Source: Warburgia ugandensis
Taxonomy: Eukaryota > Streptophyta > Magnoliopsida > Canellales > Canellaceae
DNA: 64,000 nt
Reading direction: 5' to 3'
Assembly: GCA_035236585.1 (NCBI GenBank)
Contig: CP141137.1
Coordinates: forward strand, 50,056,057-50,120,056
The translations under genes were made by a program, and so were the position numbers. Below the pieces are notes generated by a model. The model was not told the DNA's origin. It was given only the letters and a program-made list of their open reading frames with translations, and made no database searches. Positions 1 to 12,400 of this stretch are shown here, in pieces (within the stretch, counting starts at the first letter, position 1; every line of letters begins with the position of its first letter).

Positions 1-457
1 CGAGTTTTGGTTCTTTGTTCTTGTTCACTTCTTCTTTGGCTTTAGTCTGCTGTTTGCAGTGAATTCTTGCCTTCTTAACTGGGGACTGCATCAGCAACCA
101 CGTGGAAGTCACTCTATATTGCTGCAATTCATGACACATTTAATTAGCTAGTTGAGTTGGGTATAAATGATTATGCCTTTGTAACCATAGTTGATAGAAC
201 TTCTATAATAGATAAGTCAAGAAGTTCTTATAATGATGAGTGCAATATTATCACAAATGTTGTTAATGTTATCTATAATGTATCATATTTGCAATGATTT
301 AGGTAATTTTATTATCATTCTAAATATGGTTGGTGTGCTGACAAGAACCCTCAACCTCTGGTTTAGGAAGGGCACTTTACCTCGTGGCTAGGTGCCTGTC
401 CGTGGTGATTCTTATTACTATATCCCATATTGAGAGGAAAATCTGGTGATTTTGCAG
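1..457 (+). other. intron of the helicase gene (5' part cut by window edge)
   Basis: This stretch holds no exon I can recognise. It ends in a good 3' splice site, TTTTGCAG at 450-457, directly before the exon carrying the Walker A motif. The family's N-terminal region, roughly 300 residues by memory of Arabidopsis relatives, is not visible and should lie upstream of the window. Confidence 0.7.
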
Positions 458-3400
458 GTGGTTGTTGTGTCAGGTGAAACTGGTTGTGGTAAGACAACAC
501 AGCTCCCGCAGTACATCTTAGAATCTGAGATAGAAGCAGCCCGTGGAGCATCCTGCAGTATAATTTGTACTCAACCTAGACGAATATCTGCTATGGCTGT
601 TTCTGAAAGAGTTGCAGCAGAAAGAGGAGAAAAGTTGGGAGAATCTGTAAGTTTTTTCCAGCACTGCAAGAGATATTTAATATGCTTCTTTCTAAATCTC
701 TAGCTATGACATTTCTGAGATTTTTTTTATCACTTTTCTGTTTACAAATGCATCCCTGGTAAAACATGCCTCTGCTCTTCATTTTCTCTTAGAGGTGATT
801 TTTGTTTTTGTAGGTTGGTTATAAAGTTCGGCTTGAGGGTGTTAAAGGGAGGGACACTCGTCTTCTTTTCTGCACGACAGGCATTCTGTTGAGGAGATTA
901 CTAGTTGACAGAAATTTGAAGGGTGTAACTCATGTTATTGTTGATGAAATCCATGAGCGTGGAATGAATGAAGGTGCAATTTTGATTTAATTGGAGTTTT
1001 ATTCTTGGATCTCTGGACATGAGACCTCACCTATTTTTCTGTTGATTCCAGACTTCCTGCTTATTGTCCTAAAAGACCTCCTTCCCCGTCGACCAGAACT
1101 GAGGCTTATTTTAATGAGTGCAACTCTTAATGCTGAGCTTTTCTCATCCTACTTTAGTGGGGCTCCAATGCTACATATTCCAGTAAGTTTCAAATACCAC
1201 TGTTTGAGTTGGGAACTAGTTCTGCATATTTAAAGAGAAATAATAAACATTTTTTGTCTTTGATATGTTAAAGATAGCCTTTATTCTTTTAACTTTTTTC
1301 ATTTGGATGAGAGTAGTTTTCAATATTTATTATAAAATCCATAAATAATTTGCTGGGGATCTGTTCTACAAAACGTATAATTATTTCTCCATCAGCATGT
1401 AAATGAACCTGAACCTAGAATATCAGATTTAGGCATCACGAATTTGTAAGCATTAGTATTTTTGTAAAAACGATTTCTGATAAATAATCTCACAATGCTT
1501 ACTAAGAGTGAACATCTATAGTCTATAGCCCATAAAATGGTATCGTGATTAGGTTATACTATAATTATTGTTGGCATCTTATCCTTGTGGTTATTCCATC
1601 AACTTCCACGGGAGGTGTTGGATCAATATCTTTTGCAGTTGGGCCATTTGTGAGCTTAAGCTGGGCCTACAGGTTGATCCATTTGTCTTTTGTTTTGGGT
1701 TTCATTTGTCTAGTTGTTGACATAATCATCTGTGCTTACTATTAGGAGCATTAATTTCTGTATATGGCTACCAAAACAACTAGACAAATGAAACCCAAAA
1801 CAAAAGGCAAATGGATCAACTTGTAGGCCCAGCTTAAGCTCACAAATGGCCCAATTGCAAAAGATATTCATCTAAGACCTCCCATGGAAGTTGATAGATT
1901 AACCACAAGGATAAAATGCTTACTAAGAGTGAACATCTATACTGTTACTTGCTGAGACAAGGGAGGGCGTAAACACAAAGCTAAAGTTATGGAGAGAAGC
2001 ATTAGAATCTAAAGGATTTAAAATAAGCTGAACTAAGATAGAATATATGGAATGCAATTTTAGTAAGGAGAGAAGTAGGACTAGAACACCATTTAAGGAT
2101 CAATATTTCATGAGAGTGGAGAGATTGAGAGAGACGTTACCCATAGAATTTAAGCGGGTTGGAACAAATGGAGATGTGCATTTGGAGTTTTGTGTGATTG
2201 GCGGGTGCCACTCAAACTAAAAGGAAAATTCTATAGGATGGCCATAAGGTCGGCTATGCTCTATAGATCAAAGTGTTGGGCGGTCAAGGAGCATCATGTT
2301 CATAGGATGAATGTTGGGGAAATGAGGATATTGAGATGGATGAAGTGCAAGACAAGAAAGGATATAATTAGGAATGAAAACATCAGAGGAAACTTAGGGG
2401 TAGCACCAATAGGTAACAAGATGAGGGAGATTAGACTTAAATGGTTTGGACATGTCCAAAGGAGACCGAAAACGGCACCGGTTAGAAGGAGTGAGGTAAT
2501 GCAAGTATAAGGTTCTAAAAGGGCAAGGGGAGGGCCCAAAAGAACGTGGATAGAAGTGGTGAGAAAAGACTTAAAAACTCTGGGACTAAATGAAGTTAGG
2601 ACTATTAGGGTACTAAATAGAGAGGAATGGAGGAATAAGATTCATGTGGCTGACGTCTTGATGATGACGATGATGATGCATCTCTCATAACAAACTATGC
2701 ATCTACACGCCCTTTTGCCTCTGCACCACTACTGAACCAGTTAGGGGGTTTATTAGATAATGAGAGAATGTATGGACAAAGTTGGAAATACTTTATCTAG
2801 GCTAGTTGGGCAGCAAGAGGCAATCAACTATAGTGAGAATAACCAATTTGGAGCAAATTATGCAGATATTATGAAAAAAGTATGACAAAGAAATGGGGGA
2901 AATTGGACTAATATCTCAGCCATTTTGAGGATTTTTTTTATTTGGTTTAAATTGTTAGTTTTTTTGTACACACTGCTACAGCTAAACTAGAGAATAAGTT
3001 GGACCAGTCTTTTTTTTTATTTATATTTATATTTGGGGTGGGGGGGATGGGATTTCCAGATGGTGCAAACATTCCTTTCAGAAGAGCTTCAAAAACCATT
3101 CAGAACTTTCCAGAACATTGTGCAAAAATCACCATGAATGCTTGCTAAAATGCATAAGATTACCCAAATCTGAGATGTGTTGATGCTGACAATGTCAATC
3201 TGTTTAACGAAAAAATGTGTAGTTTCCATTTTGGTCATCTTCTAAATTTACTGTATTACATTTGATTTTGTCAGAATATCAAGAATGTCAGTTGAAGACC
3301 AAGTAACGAATAACTCCACTCTTTCTGATAGATGGAGTAGATCTCAAGAATTAGAAGAGGAACTTATAAGTATGGGTTCCTTTCTTCCTTCTACAAAAGA

Positions 3401-6400
3401 ACTCTTAAGGTTCATTTTAGAGAACTAGACTAGATCACTTTTCAAACTTAAAAAGCCCAAAGTCAATGTTGAAATGGTAGAAACTCTATTGTGCCTGTCA
3501 TTTAAAGATTGATATCCTGCCTATTATTTCTGTGTCAACTCCAGGCACTTGCTAAAATAGAAACCTGACAGAAGAAACCTGTTGAAAGACCTTTTTCTTT
3601 TTTTCCCACACTGTGAAGTTCCATCTTTTGTCTACGTAATATGTAGTCTCCTGAAATTTGACGAAATCCATTAGGCAAGTTCTTGCTATTTGTTGACAAT
3701 CAGATTTAATTGAAAGTTTCAGGGACTTATTATTATTATTTTGCTTTTGTGGTCTGCCCCTTTGCTGGACCCCGCATTCATGCACCAGCATGCCCTTTTC
3801 TTGAACAAGGATCACATGAGTATAATGAATTTTCACTTGTGTTAATTGGAGCTACGCTCTATCCATACATCATTTCACCACAACTTTATTTTCTCTTTGC
3901 AAGTTGCAACAGCTTTTGCTATTTGGGTAACTATTGCTTCTTAGTTTGTCCCCTTCCCAAGTTCCAACAGCTTTTGTTGTTTAGCTAACTATTGCTTCTT
4001 AGTTTGTCCCACTTGAGCACCTAAATATTTTTAAGTTCTACTTAAAATAGCAAAAACAGGGATTCTTATGTGTCAATTTCTAGTGCTTCATTCGGTTTTG
4101 TCTTGATTTTTGCTCCTTGACAATACATTTACTTTCCAAATTTTTTCGATGCCAAAAGTTTCCGTATGCACGCGGAAGATAATTTGATTTTTTAGGTTTT
4201 TGGTGGTCAGTTTTGGACGATCAGTTATATTTAAGGCCATGAAATTTCTTTTGCTTATTTTCATGAGGTTTTTGAAGGGAAGCCTTGGTGCAACAGTATT
4301 GTAACTGTGTGACCTAAAGGTCACGGGTTTGAGGCGTGGAAACTGTCTCTTGCAAAAATGCAAGGTAAGGCTGTGTACTATAGACCCTTTGTGGTCTCCC
4401 CTTCCCCAGGCCGTGCATAGGCGGCAGCTACATGCACCTGGCTGCCATTTTATTTTTGTGAGGTTTTTGCAACGTGAATAACTTACAAATAAGCACAGTG
4501 AGCATTTGGATTCAATGAGCTTCAGAAGGTATTTGACATGCTTGTACCCGCTTCAGCATTTTCCATCTTGGACTTCGGGAGGAGAATTGTGTTAGCATTT
4601 GCATGATGTAGTCAGATGGCACACAAATCTTAGCCGTGGTCTTTTGGTCCATTTCAGGGTTTTACATATCCAGTTCGAACTCATTTCTTGGAGGATGTTC
4701 TGGAAATGACTAGCTATAGATTGACTCCTTACAATCAAATTGATGATTATGGGCAAGAAAAGACGTGGAAAATGCAGAAACAGGCCCTCAGTAAGAGAAA
4801 GAGCCAAATTGCTTCTGTTGTTGAGGTATTAATTCTTGCAAATCAACATGTTCTTCTGTTTATTGGGTATAATATACTTTTTTCTTCACTGCAACCTTCC
4901 TTATTGTTACATCTGAACAGGATGCGTTAGAAGCCGCTGATCTTAAGGAGTATAGCTGGAAGACTCGGGAATCCTTGTCCTGTTGGAATCCAGATTCTAT
5001 TGGTTTCAACCTCATACAAGATGTTTTATGTCACATATATAGGAAAGAGAGGCCTGGCAGTGTTCTGGTATTCATGACCGGATGGGATGACATCCAATCT
5101 TTGAAGGATCAACTCCAAGGTCATCCTCTCTTGGGAGATCCAAGCAGAGTTCTGTTGCTTGCATGCCATGGTTCTATGCCCAGCTCGGAGCAGGTAATCA
5201 CCATGAGCGCCATAGTTATAATACCTGTGCAATTCTGTGGACCTTTTCCATGGGTTCTTGTACCTTTTTTCTAGGCTTCTATGGGCCTGCAATCTGCATT
5301 TCATACATTTTTCTTGAAGAATTTGGTCTTGGAACAACTTGAGCATGCCTATTTTATTCCCAATTGTATTCAAACTATTTTCTGTACATTTTTCAGGAAG
5401 TTTGCCAAGCCGTTCTGCATGTGTATGTGCGCATGCGGGGTGCATATATAGTAGCACAACCCTATACACACCCATAATATGCATATATCTGTGTGTGCAT
5501 GTCTGTTGTTGCATGTATTTGTAAATGTGGCTTCATGTGTGAAACCTCCTAGCTGACTTAAGTACTGAAGTAGGGAAAACATTGTAACTTTCTCAAGCAT
5601 TAAGTGGTGGTCATGAAAAAGTATTTACTGATCTATACTCTTGTGCATGGTGCAATTAGGAGTCTATCAGGTCTTCTCCAAATACAAATGTGTATCCTTA
5701 GCAGCCATCCATATGTTGCATCTGTTCATACATGCATGCAGACATATACATGACTACATGTATATGTGTGTGCATATGTTTGAGGGCATTTGTGTATATT
5801 CTGAGGTCATTTAGGCTTACTATTCAAAACTAAGCACGGCTAGACATAGTAAAGATAAGCGTGATTTTGCAGCTATAAAAAATTGTCAACTTACTAATTA
5901 AGGGTTAGTAAGGGCTATGCTGGTGGGAGAGTTTCGGGGTGCAATTGTGGTTCATGACTGATTCCACCAAACTGGACCAAGGAACCACCATATGTTTGCC
6001 GATCAAATTAGCTGAGCCCTCTTTCATAGGGGGATCACAAAGGTTGTGTTTAGGTTCTCTCCAAACTTTTCATTATTTATGTGCCTCAATCTTTCAGATG
6101 GGATCTGTCAACATGGATTTGGATGAAGTAGGTTAGCTAGTGATAGATCTGGTGCAACACATATCAATGTCCTGAATCTCCTGATTATGAAACATGTATA
6201 TTGAATTATGGTGTATGATAATAGCCCTTTATAAATCCAGATGCTACAATCATGCTAGTCAATCCCATCCTATTATACATAATAGGAAGTAGTTTAGTTT
6301 CTAATATGTTGTATGTGGCGCTGTACTACTACTTTTATGATGTTAACCAATAAAGTATCAATAAAGTATCAAAATACGTTGTACACTGGGAAATTCCTTA

Positions 6401-9400
6401 TTCAATTTATGAAAATCTTAAGAAATAAGAACTACGATTTGATCTATGTGGTGTGTAATCTGTTGTAACGAATATAGAGAGATGAGTTTACCAGGAAACT
6501 ATTTGATTCACGTTGGGCTTATATTTTCTGCGCACCCACATAAAACTTTTCTCATTTTAAAAGAAAAAGAAAGAGAGAAAAAGAAACATGGTAGAGCTTC
6601 GTAACGTACCTGTGTGAATGCACTCTTTACAGATTAATTAGTTATTATACATGGTTCCTCTAGTCACATTTTGTTGCTGCTTGATGTTCCTTTTTGTGTT
6701 TGTGATAAATATTTATTTGGTCTTTTGCAGAAATTAATTTTTGATAAACCAGAAAATGGAGTGAGGAAAATAGTGCTGGCCACTAACATGGCTGAGACAA
6801 GTATCACCATTAATGATGTGGTTTTTGTTGTTGATTGTGGAAAGGCAAAAGAGACATCGTATGACGCACTGAACAATACTCCTTGTTTGCTTCCTTCTTG
6901 GATCTCCAAGGCAGCAGCTCGACAGGTAAGATTATGTTTTTGGCTATTTTTCTTCACACACTGTTAAGGACTAAGCCACATGATTCGGTTGTGAGATTTT
7001 CATCTGTATTTGGTGAGAGAGTCAAAACTTTTTCTTATGTTGTCATGCCTCAACTTACAAAAGAATAAAAGAGAACAAGGAAATATATCAACTCATTAGC
7101 CAAATGACTTTCTTATCTATCCTTTCTATGGCACAAAAATTCATGAACCAAAAAGGGTAAGATTGTGATCAAGGTCCAATGAGGCAGAAGGAGACCAATC
7201 TATTATCTTTTTTATGATGTCCTGTGTTTTTACATCATCTAGTTGTGAAATTTTCAAGTTATATTTGGTGAAGTAGTAAAACTCTTTCTTCTATTGTCAT
7301 TTCTTGACCTAAAAATAACAAAAGGGTAAAGAAAATATGTTAACTTGTTTGGAAAATAACTCTCAGTATTTTTTTGTTCTAGTTTTGGTAGTTCTGTGGA
7401 GCTAGCATTTGTGAATACTTCATGAATCCTTGCCTATAATTAGTGGGCAGTGACTGCTTCATTTCTCATGGAAACTGTTGAGATTGGGTGGTCTGACTAT
7501 AAGTATGAGAGATTTACAGAGAGTTTATAGAAGTGATTTTGACATGAAGTTAATTGATCCTTTTTGTCTCCTTGCTTCTGATGTGATGTGGATTGATCAA
7601 TATATTGATTCTCTATCTCTCAGTCTATGTAGTTAGAGGCGCGCCTAGGCGCAAGTTGACAGGTATGCGCCTGGGAGTGTGCAAGGCATAGAGGAAAAGA
7701 GGCATAGTCGCCTAGGCGCGCTCCACTTACCCGGTAACGTATAAACCTCGTTTTTTTTTTTTTTTTTCACCTTCCAACCCTAATTTCAATCTTCCAACCT
7801 ATTGAGAAGGTGAAAACGACCATTCCTCTTCGATCTTTCACAGACCTAAGTAACAAAAGGTATGGATTTACAAGTTTTAGCATTTGTTTACGGTTTCTGT
7901 AAAAAAAACGTAAAAACCAGTACCGTTTTTTCAATTTTTTTGTTTTTTGTTAACTATTTTCCATAGATCTTGATGGGTTTTAGTTCTATATGTATAAGAA
8001 AACATTCCATTTGATTTAAGTTTGTTTTTAGGTTTTTTACTGTTTTCCCAAAAAAATCAGTTAAAAAAGTCTTCGTTTTTTCATATTTCTTCATTGAAAC
8101 ATATTTCTATCCACATAATAGCTTTCCCATGCTTGTGTCTTCATGTGTGATAATTTTTTCGTCTTTTTTTTTCCCAAAATAAAAGTTACGAAAATTAGAA
8201 AAAATTTGTTTTTATTTTTTATTTTTATATTTATTAGTTAATACCTATTCTTATCCACATATATAGCTTATCCATGCTTGTATCTTCATGTATGATGTAT
8301 TTTTCATGCTTTTTTTTTTTTTTTCAAAAAAAAATTACGAAAATTAGAAAAAATATAATTTTGTGACTCATGCTTCAGGCGTGCGCCTAGCCGCCCCAGG
8401 CTCCAGGCCTACCCCTTGCGCCTGTGACTACATAGCTCTCAGTAGTGCTAATAAAATATGTGTGCGTGCGCGCGTGTGATTTTGCAGTCAAAAGTACTGC
8501 TATTTATGTGTGTTGCCAGAGGAGAAATGCGGCTGTCAATTCCACTCTTCTATTGTCATGTTTAGTGCTAACAGACAAAGCAGGTGCATGGTCTGTTCTC
8601 TTTGTCATGCCAGATTACCTTTACACAAGAAGAAGAATAATAACATGTGGCACCTACCTATCGAACCTTACAGTCTTTCTTGATGATTGGCAAGAAGTAC
8701 CTGTTTGCCTGCTCATGTCTCTCCAGTTATCTGAAAAGAGTTTGTTTGACTGAAACAGTAAAGGGTACTGTCCACCTGGTTCTTTCACATACGAAACCTC
8801 TGAATAGGGACATAAAGTTGGTTTTTTCATAGCTTCATTATTGGGGCATCTTTAAGTGTAGCCTTCGGTAAATTGTGAACGGTGGACTTTTCTTTCTTAC
8901 ATGCACCTGATACTCTTTAACCTTAACCATGGTAATGGTTGTGACTTTTTGTCACATACATGTGCAAAAACTGTACTGTTCTGCTGGCAGAGACCACATA
9001 GTACAAGCATTATGGAAGAAGATGAAATGAGGATCTGATAGTTATGGGTTTACTTCTGCTTCTGACTGAAAAGAGGACTGAGATCAAGAAAAGAAGACCA
9101 AGAAGAAACGAAGCAAAAAATGGTGCAATTGGTTTCTGATTCACTGCCACTCCGCATGATAGGGGGGGGGCAGCCAAGGTGCACGAAGCTCCCTTCTATG
9201 CGGGGGTCCGGGAAAGGGGCGGACCACAAGGGCCTAAAGTATACACCCTTACCTTGCACTTTGCAATAGGCTGCTTCCACGCCTTGAACCCGTGACCTCA
9301 AGGTCATATGATGACAGCTTTTACCGCTGTGCCAAGGCTCCCCTTCACCACTCCGCATGATAAATATTATATACATCTTACTTAAGCTATTGTGTATCTT

Positions 9401-12400
9401 CAAACACATTCAGCTGTCAAAAATCTAGGTGCATTTCCCTGCTCTCAGGCTTTCAGCCAACAACTATGCAACTTGTTTAGAACTTAAGTTGTAACTTGGA
9501 GTTACTTCACCACTCTCAAGCACAACAATTCATGTTTCTCCGCTTCTTACCTTAAACTCCATTCCCTGATAGTGCAAATCTTTCTCTTTAAACTCTATTT
9601 AATTGCCTTTATTGAAAAGCTCAATATTGATGGCGTTAAAATTTAGCCTCCATGGGGGTCCATCATATCATACTGGAAAAAGGAGTCAGCTAGCATCGTC
9701 AACTGGCTGAATGCTGTTGCTCTTAGCCCATGGAGATTCCACCTCGAGCATATTCAACGTTTGATTGTCGGTAGATAGGCTTCTTTCCATGAGCTTCATT
9801 GTTCTGCAAATGAATTGTGAATAAGCTTGCCAAGATTGATCTATACACAAGCAAATTGTGATTTCCTTCATCCTTTCATTGTTTGTCAGAGAATTTTTTT
9901 GTAACATGTAGACCATCATCATCATCGAGACCTTATCCCAATGAGGGGTTTGCCACATTAATCTTATTCCTCAATTCCTCTCTATTAAGTACCACGGCTT
10001 CTTTTAGTCCCTAAGTTTTTAAATCTTTCCTCACCACTTTTATCCATGTTCTTTTGGGCCTTCCCCTTGCCCTTTTAAAACCTTCTACTTGCATTGCCTC
10101 ACTCCTAACCGGTACCGTTTTCAGTTACCTTTGGACGTGTCCAAACCATCTAAGTCTAGTCTCCCTCATCTTGTTACCTATTGGTGCCAACTGTATATTT
10201 CCTCTAATATTTCCATTTTTAATTCTATCCATTCTTGTCTTACCACTCATCCATCTCAACATCCTCATTTCTGCGAAGCTCATCGTATGAGTATGATGTT
10301 CCTTAACTGCCCAACATTCTGATCCATAGGGCATGGCTAGCCTCCAGATGCACATCTTCATTTGTTCCAACCCGCTTGGATTCTCTGGGTAACCTCCCTC
10401 TCAATCTCTCCACTCTCATGAATCATTGATCCTAAGTATCGAAAGTGGTCTTTTATGAGGAATTCGTAGTTATCAATCTTGATTGGTGTTCCACTCCTAC
10501 TCTCCTTACTAAAATTCTATTCTATATATTCTGTCTTAATTCTGCTGATTTTAAATCCTTTAGATTCTAATGCTTCTCTATATAACTCTAGCTTTGTGTT
10601 TACACCCTCCCTTGTCTCATCAATTAAGACTATATCATCTGCAAATAGCATGTACCGGGGAATCTCCTTGTGCAGATATTTTGTTAACTCATCAATAACC
10701 AACGTGAAAAGGTATGGACTCAATGTAGATCCTTGGTACAATCCTACAGTGATGGGAAAATCACTAGTCTCGCCATTAGAGGTCTTAACTTTTGTTACTG
10801 CTCCCTCATATATATCTTTAATTATGTCTATATACCCCCGCGAAACCCCTTTCTTGCGCAACACCCTCCATATTAACTTTCTAGGGACTCTATCATAAGC
10901 TTTCTCTAAGTCGATAAAGACCATGTGGAGGTCTTTTCTCCTTTCCCTATATTTTTCTGCCAATTGTTTTAGTAAGAAAATAGCTTCCATGGTAGACCTC
11001 CCAGGCATGAAACCAGGCATGAAACCAAACTGAAGCTTTCTCTAAGTCGATAAAGACCATGTGGAAGTCTTTCCTCCTCTCCCTATATTTCTTTACCAAT
11101 TGTCTTAGTAAGAAAATAGCTTCCATGGTTGACCTTTCAGGCATGAAACCAAACTGATTCTCTGATACACTTGTCTCATGCCGTAGCCTAACATCTAGAC
11201 CATATTGGTCCTATATTTGTCCTCTAGTAGAGCATTGAGAAAAAGGAACTTCTTTCATTAAGGGTATCACCCTCCACATGGTAACAAGGAGTGGAAGGGG
11301 AAATGGGCTTTTGCCAATGGAATAATGACTTCAAATGTATAGAATGCACTGGAATCACACTCCAGTGTTATCTTATCTAGCTCGAATGGAGACTGCAAAT
11401 AGTCTGAAACTTACCATTATCTTAATGAATAATTGCTTCATTTTATGGTTCCTCCTACACTATGTATATTATAGTTCCAGTCCTGAATAGTGTACCCGTA
11501 TGCCGAATGACTAAGTGTATGTTTGCAGTAAAGGAAACCAAATTTTTTTGACTAAATATCCTTTTAAACCAAATAAGTTCCAGGGTTCTAACCTTCTTGG
11601 TAATATCCTTCTTAAATCATTTGCTATTTCACATGCAGATCGCCATTTACTGAAGCATTAATACTGGCTACCATGTCCCATTATAGTTCTCTGCAATCAC
11701 CCTGTGTCTCCTAAACTTCCCTTCCAAGCTTTCCCAGGAGGTCAAAATTTGTTTCCCGGTAGTTTCCTGTTCATTTATGAGTCATGCTCTTCAGATATTC
11801 AATACTGTTCTACCAGGAACAGGCAATAATATGCAATGGAGTGAGGGGACATACAAATCTATTTTTTAGTATGAAGATAGATTAAAACAATCTTCTTGGC
11901 TTTTATCTGGAACCCTGATATATTATTAAACCCATGATATGGAAAAGCAGTTTTCCTTGGAGGCCTCGAAGAGCTTGGTGGTTTTGATCTTTGATATGCA
12001 TTGCTGTTGGCTAACAAGTCTAGACAGATAAAATGGTGGAATTTTATATTGAAATGAGCAGAATAAACAGAGCCGGTATCCAAGCTTTCCTTGTTTTGAT
12101 ATTGGTACTCTATGTTGCAGTTTCTCATGTGCTGAAGGACAACATTCATTCAAAGGTATTTAGAATGGATATATGAATGCCAATATCAGAACTAGAAGGT
12201 GTCTATTTCCTCTGTCAACATAAAATAGCTTTTATCGAGGTTACTAATGGTTCTTTGTGGCATCTGTGCTGTATACAACTGCAAATACCTATATTAGGAC
12301 AGGAAATTTCTGGACCTTTAAGATGCATAATATGTTGGTCTTTTGGACTTCACAGTCTCTTTTGTTGTTAATTATTCATCTTCATTTACATGTGAGGTTG

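Noticed and set aside
5026-5514. 162-residue minus-strand frame over a helicase exon
   Set aside because: Shadow of the helicase coding exon running into a TG-rich low-complexity stretch.
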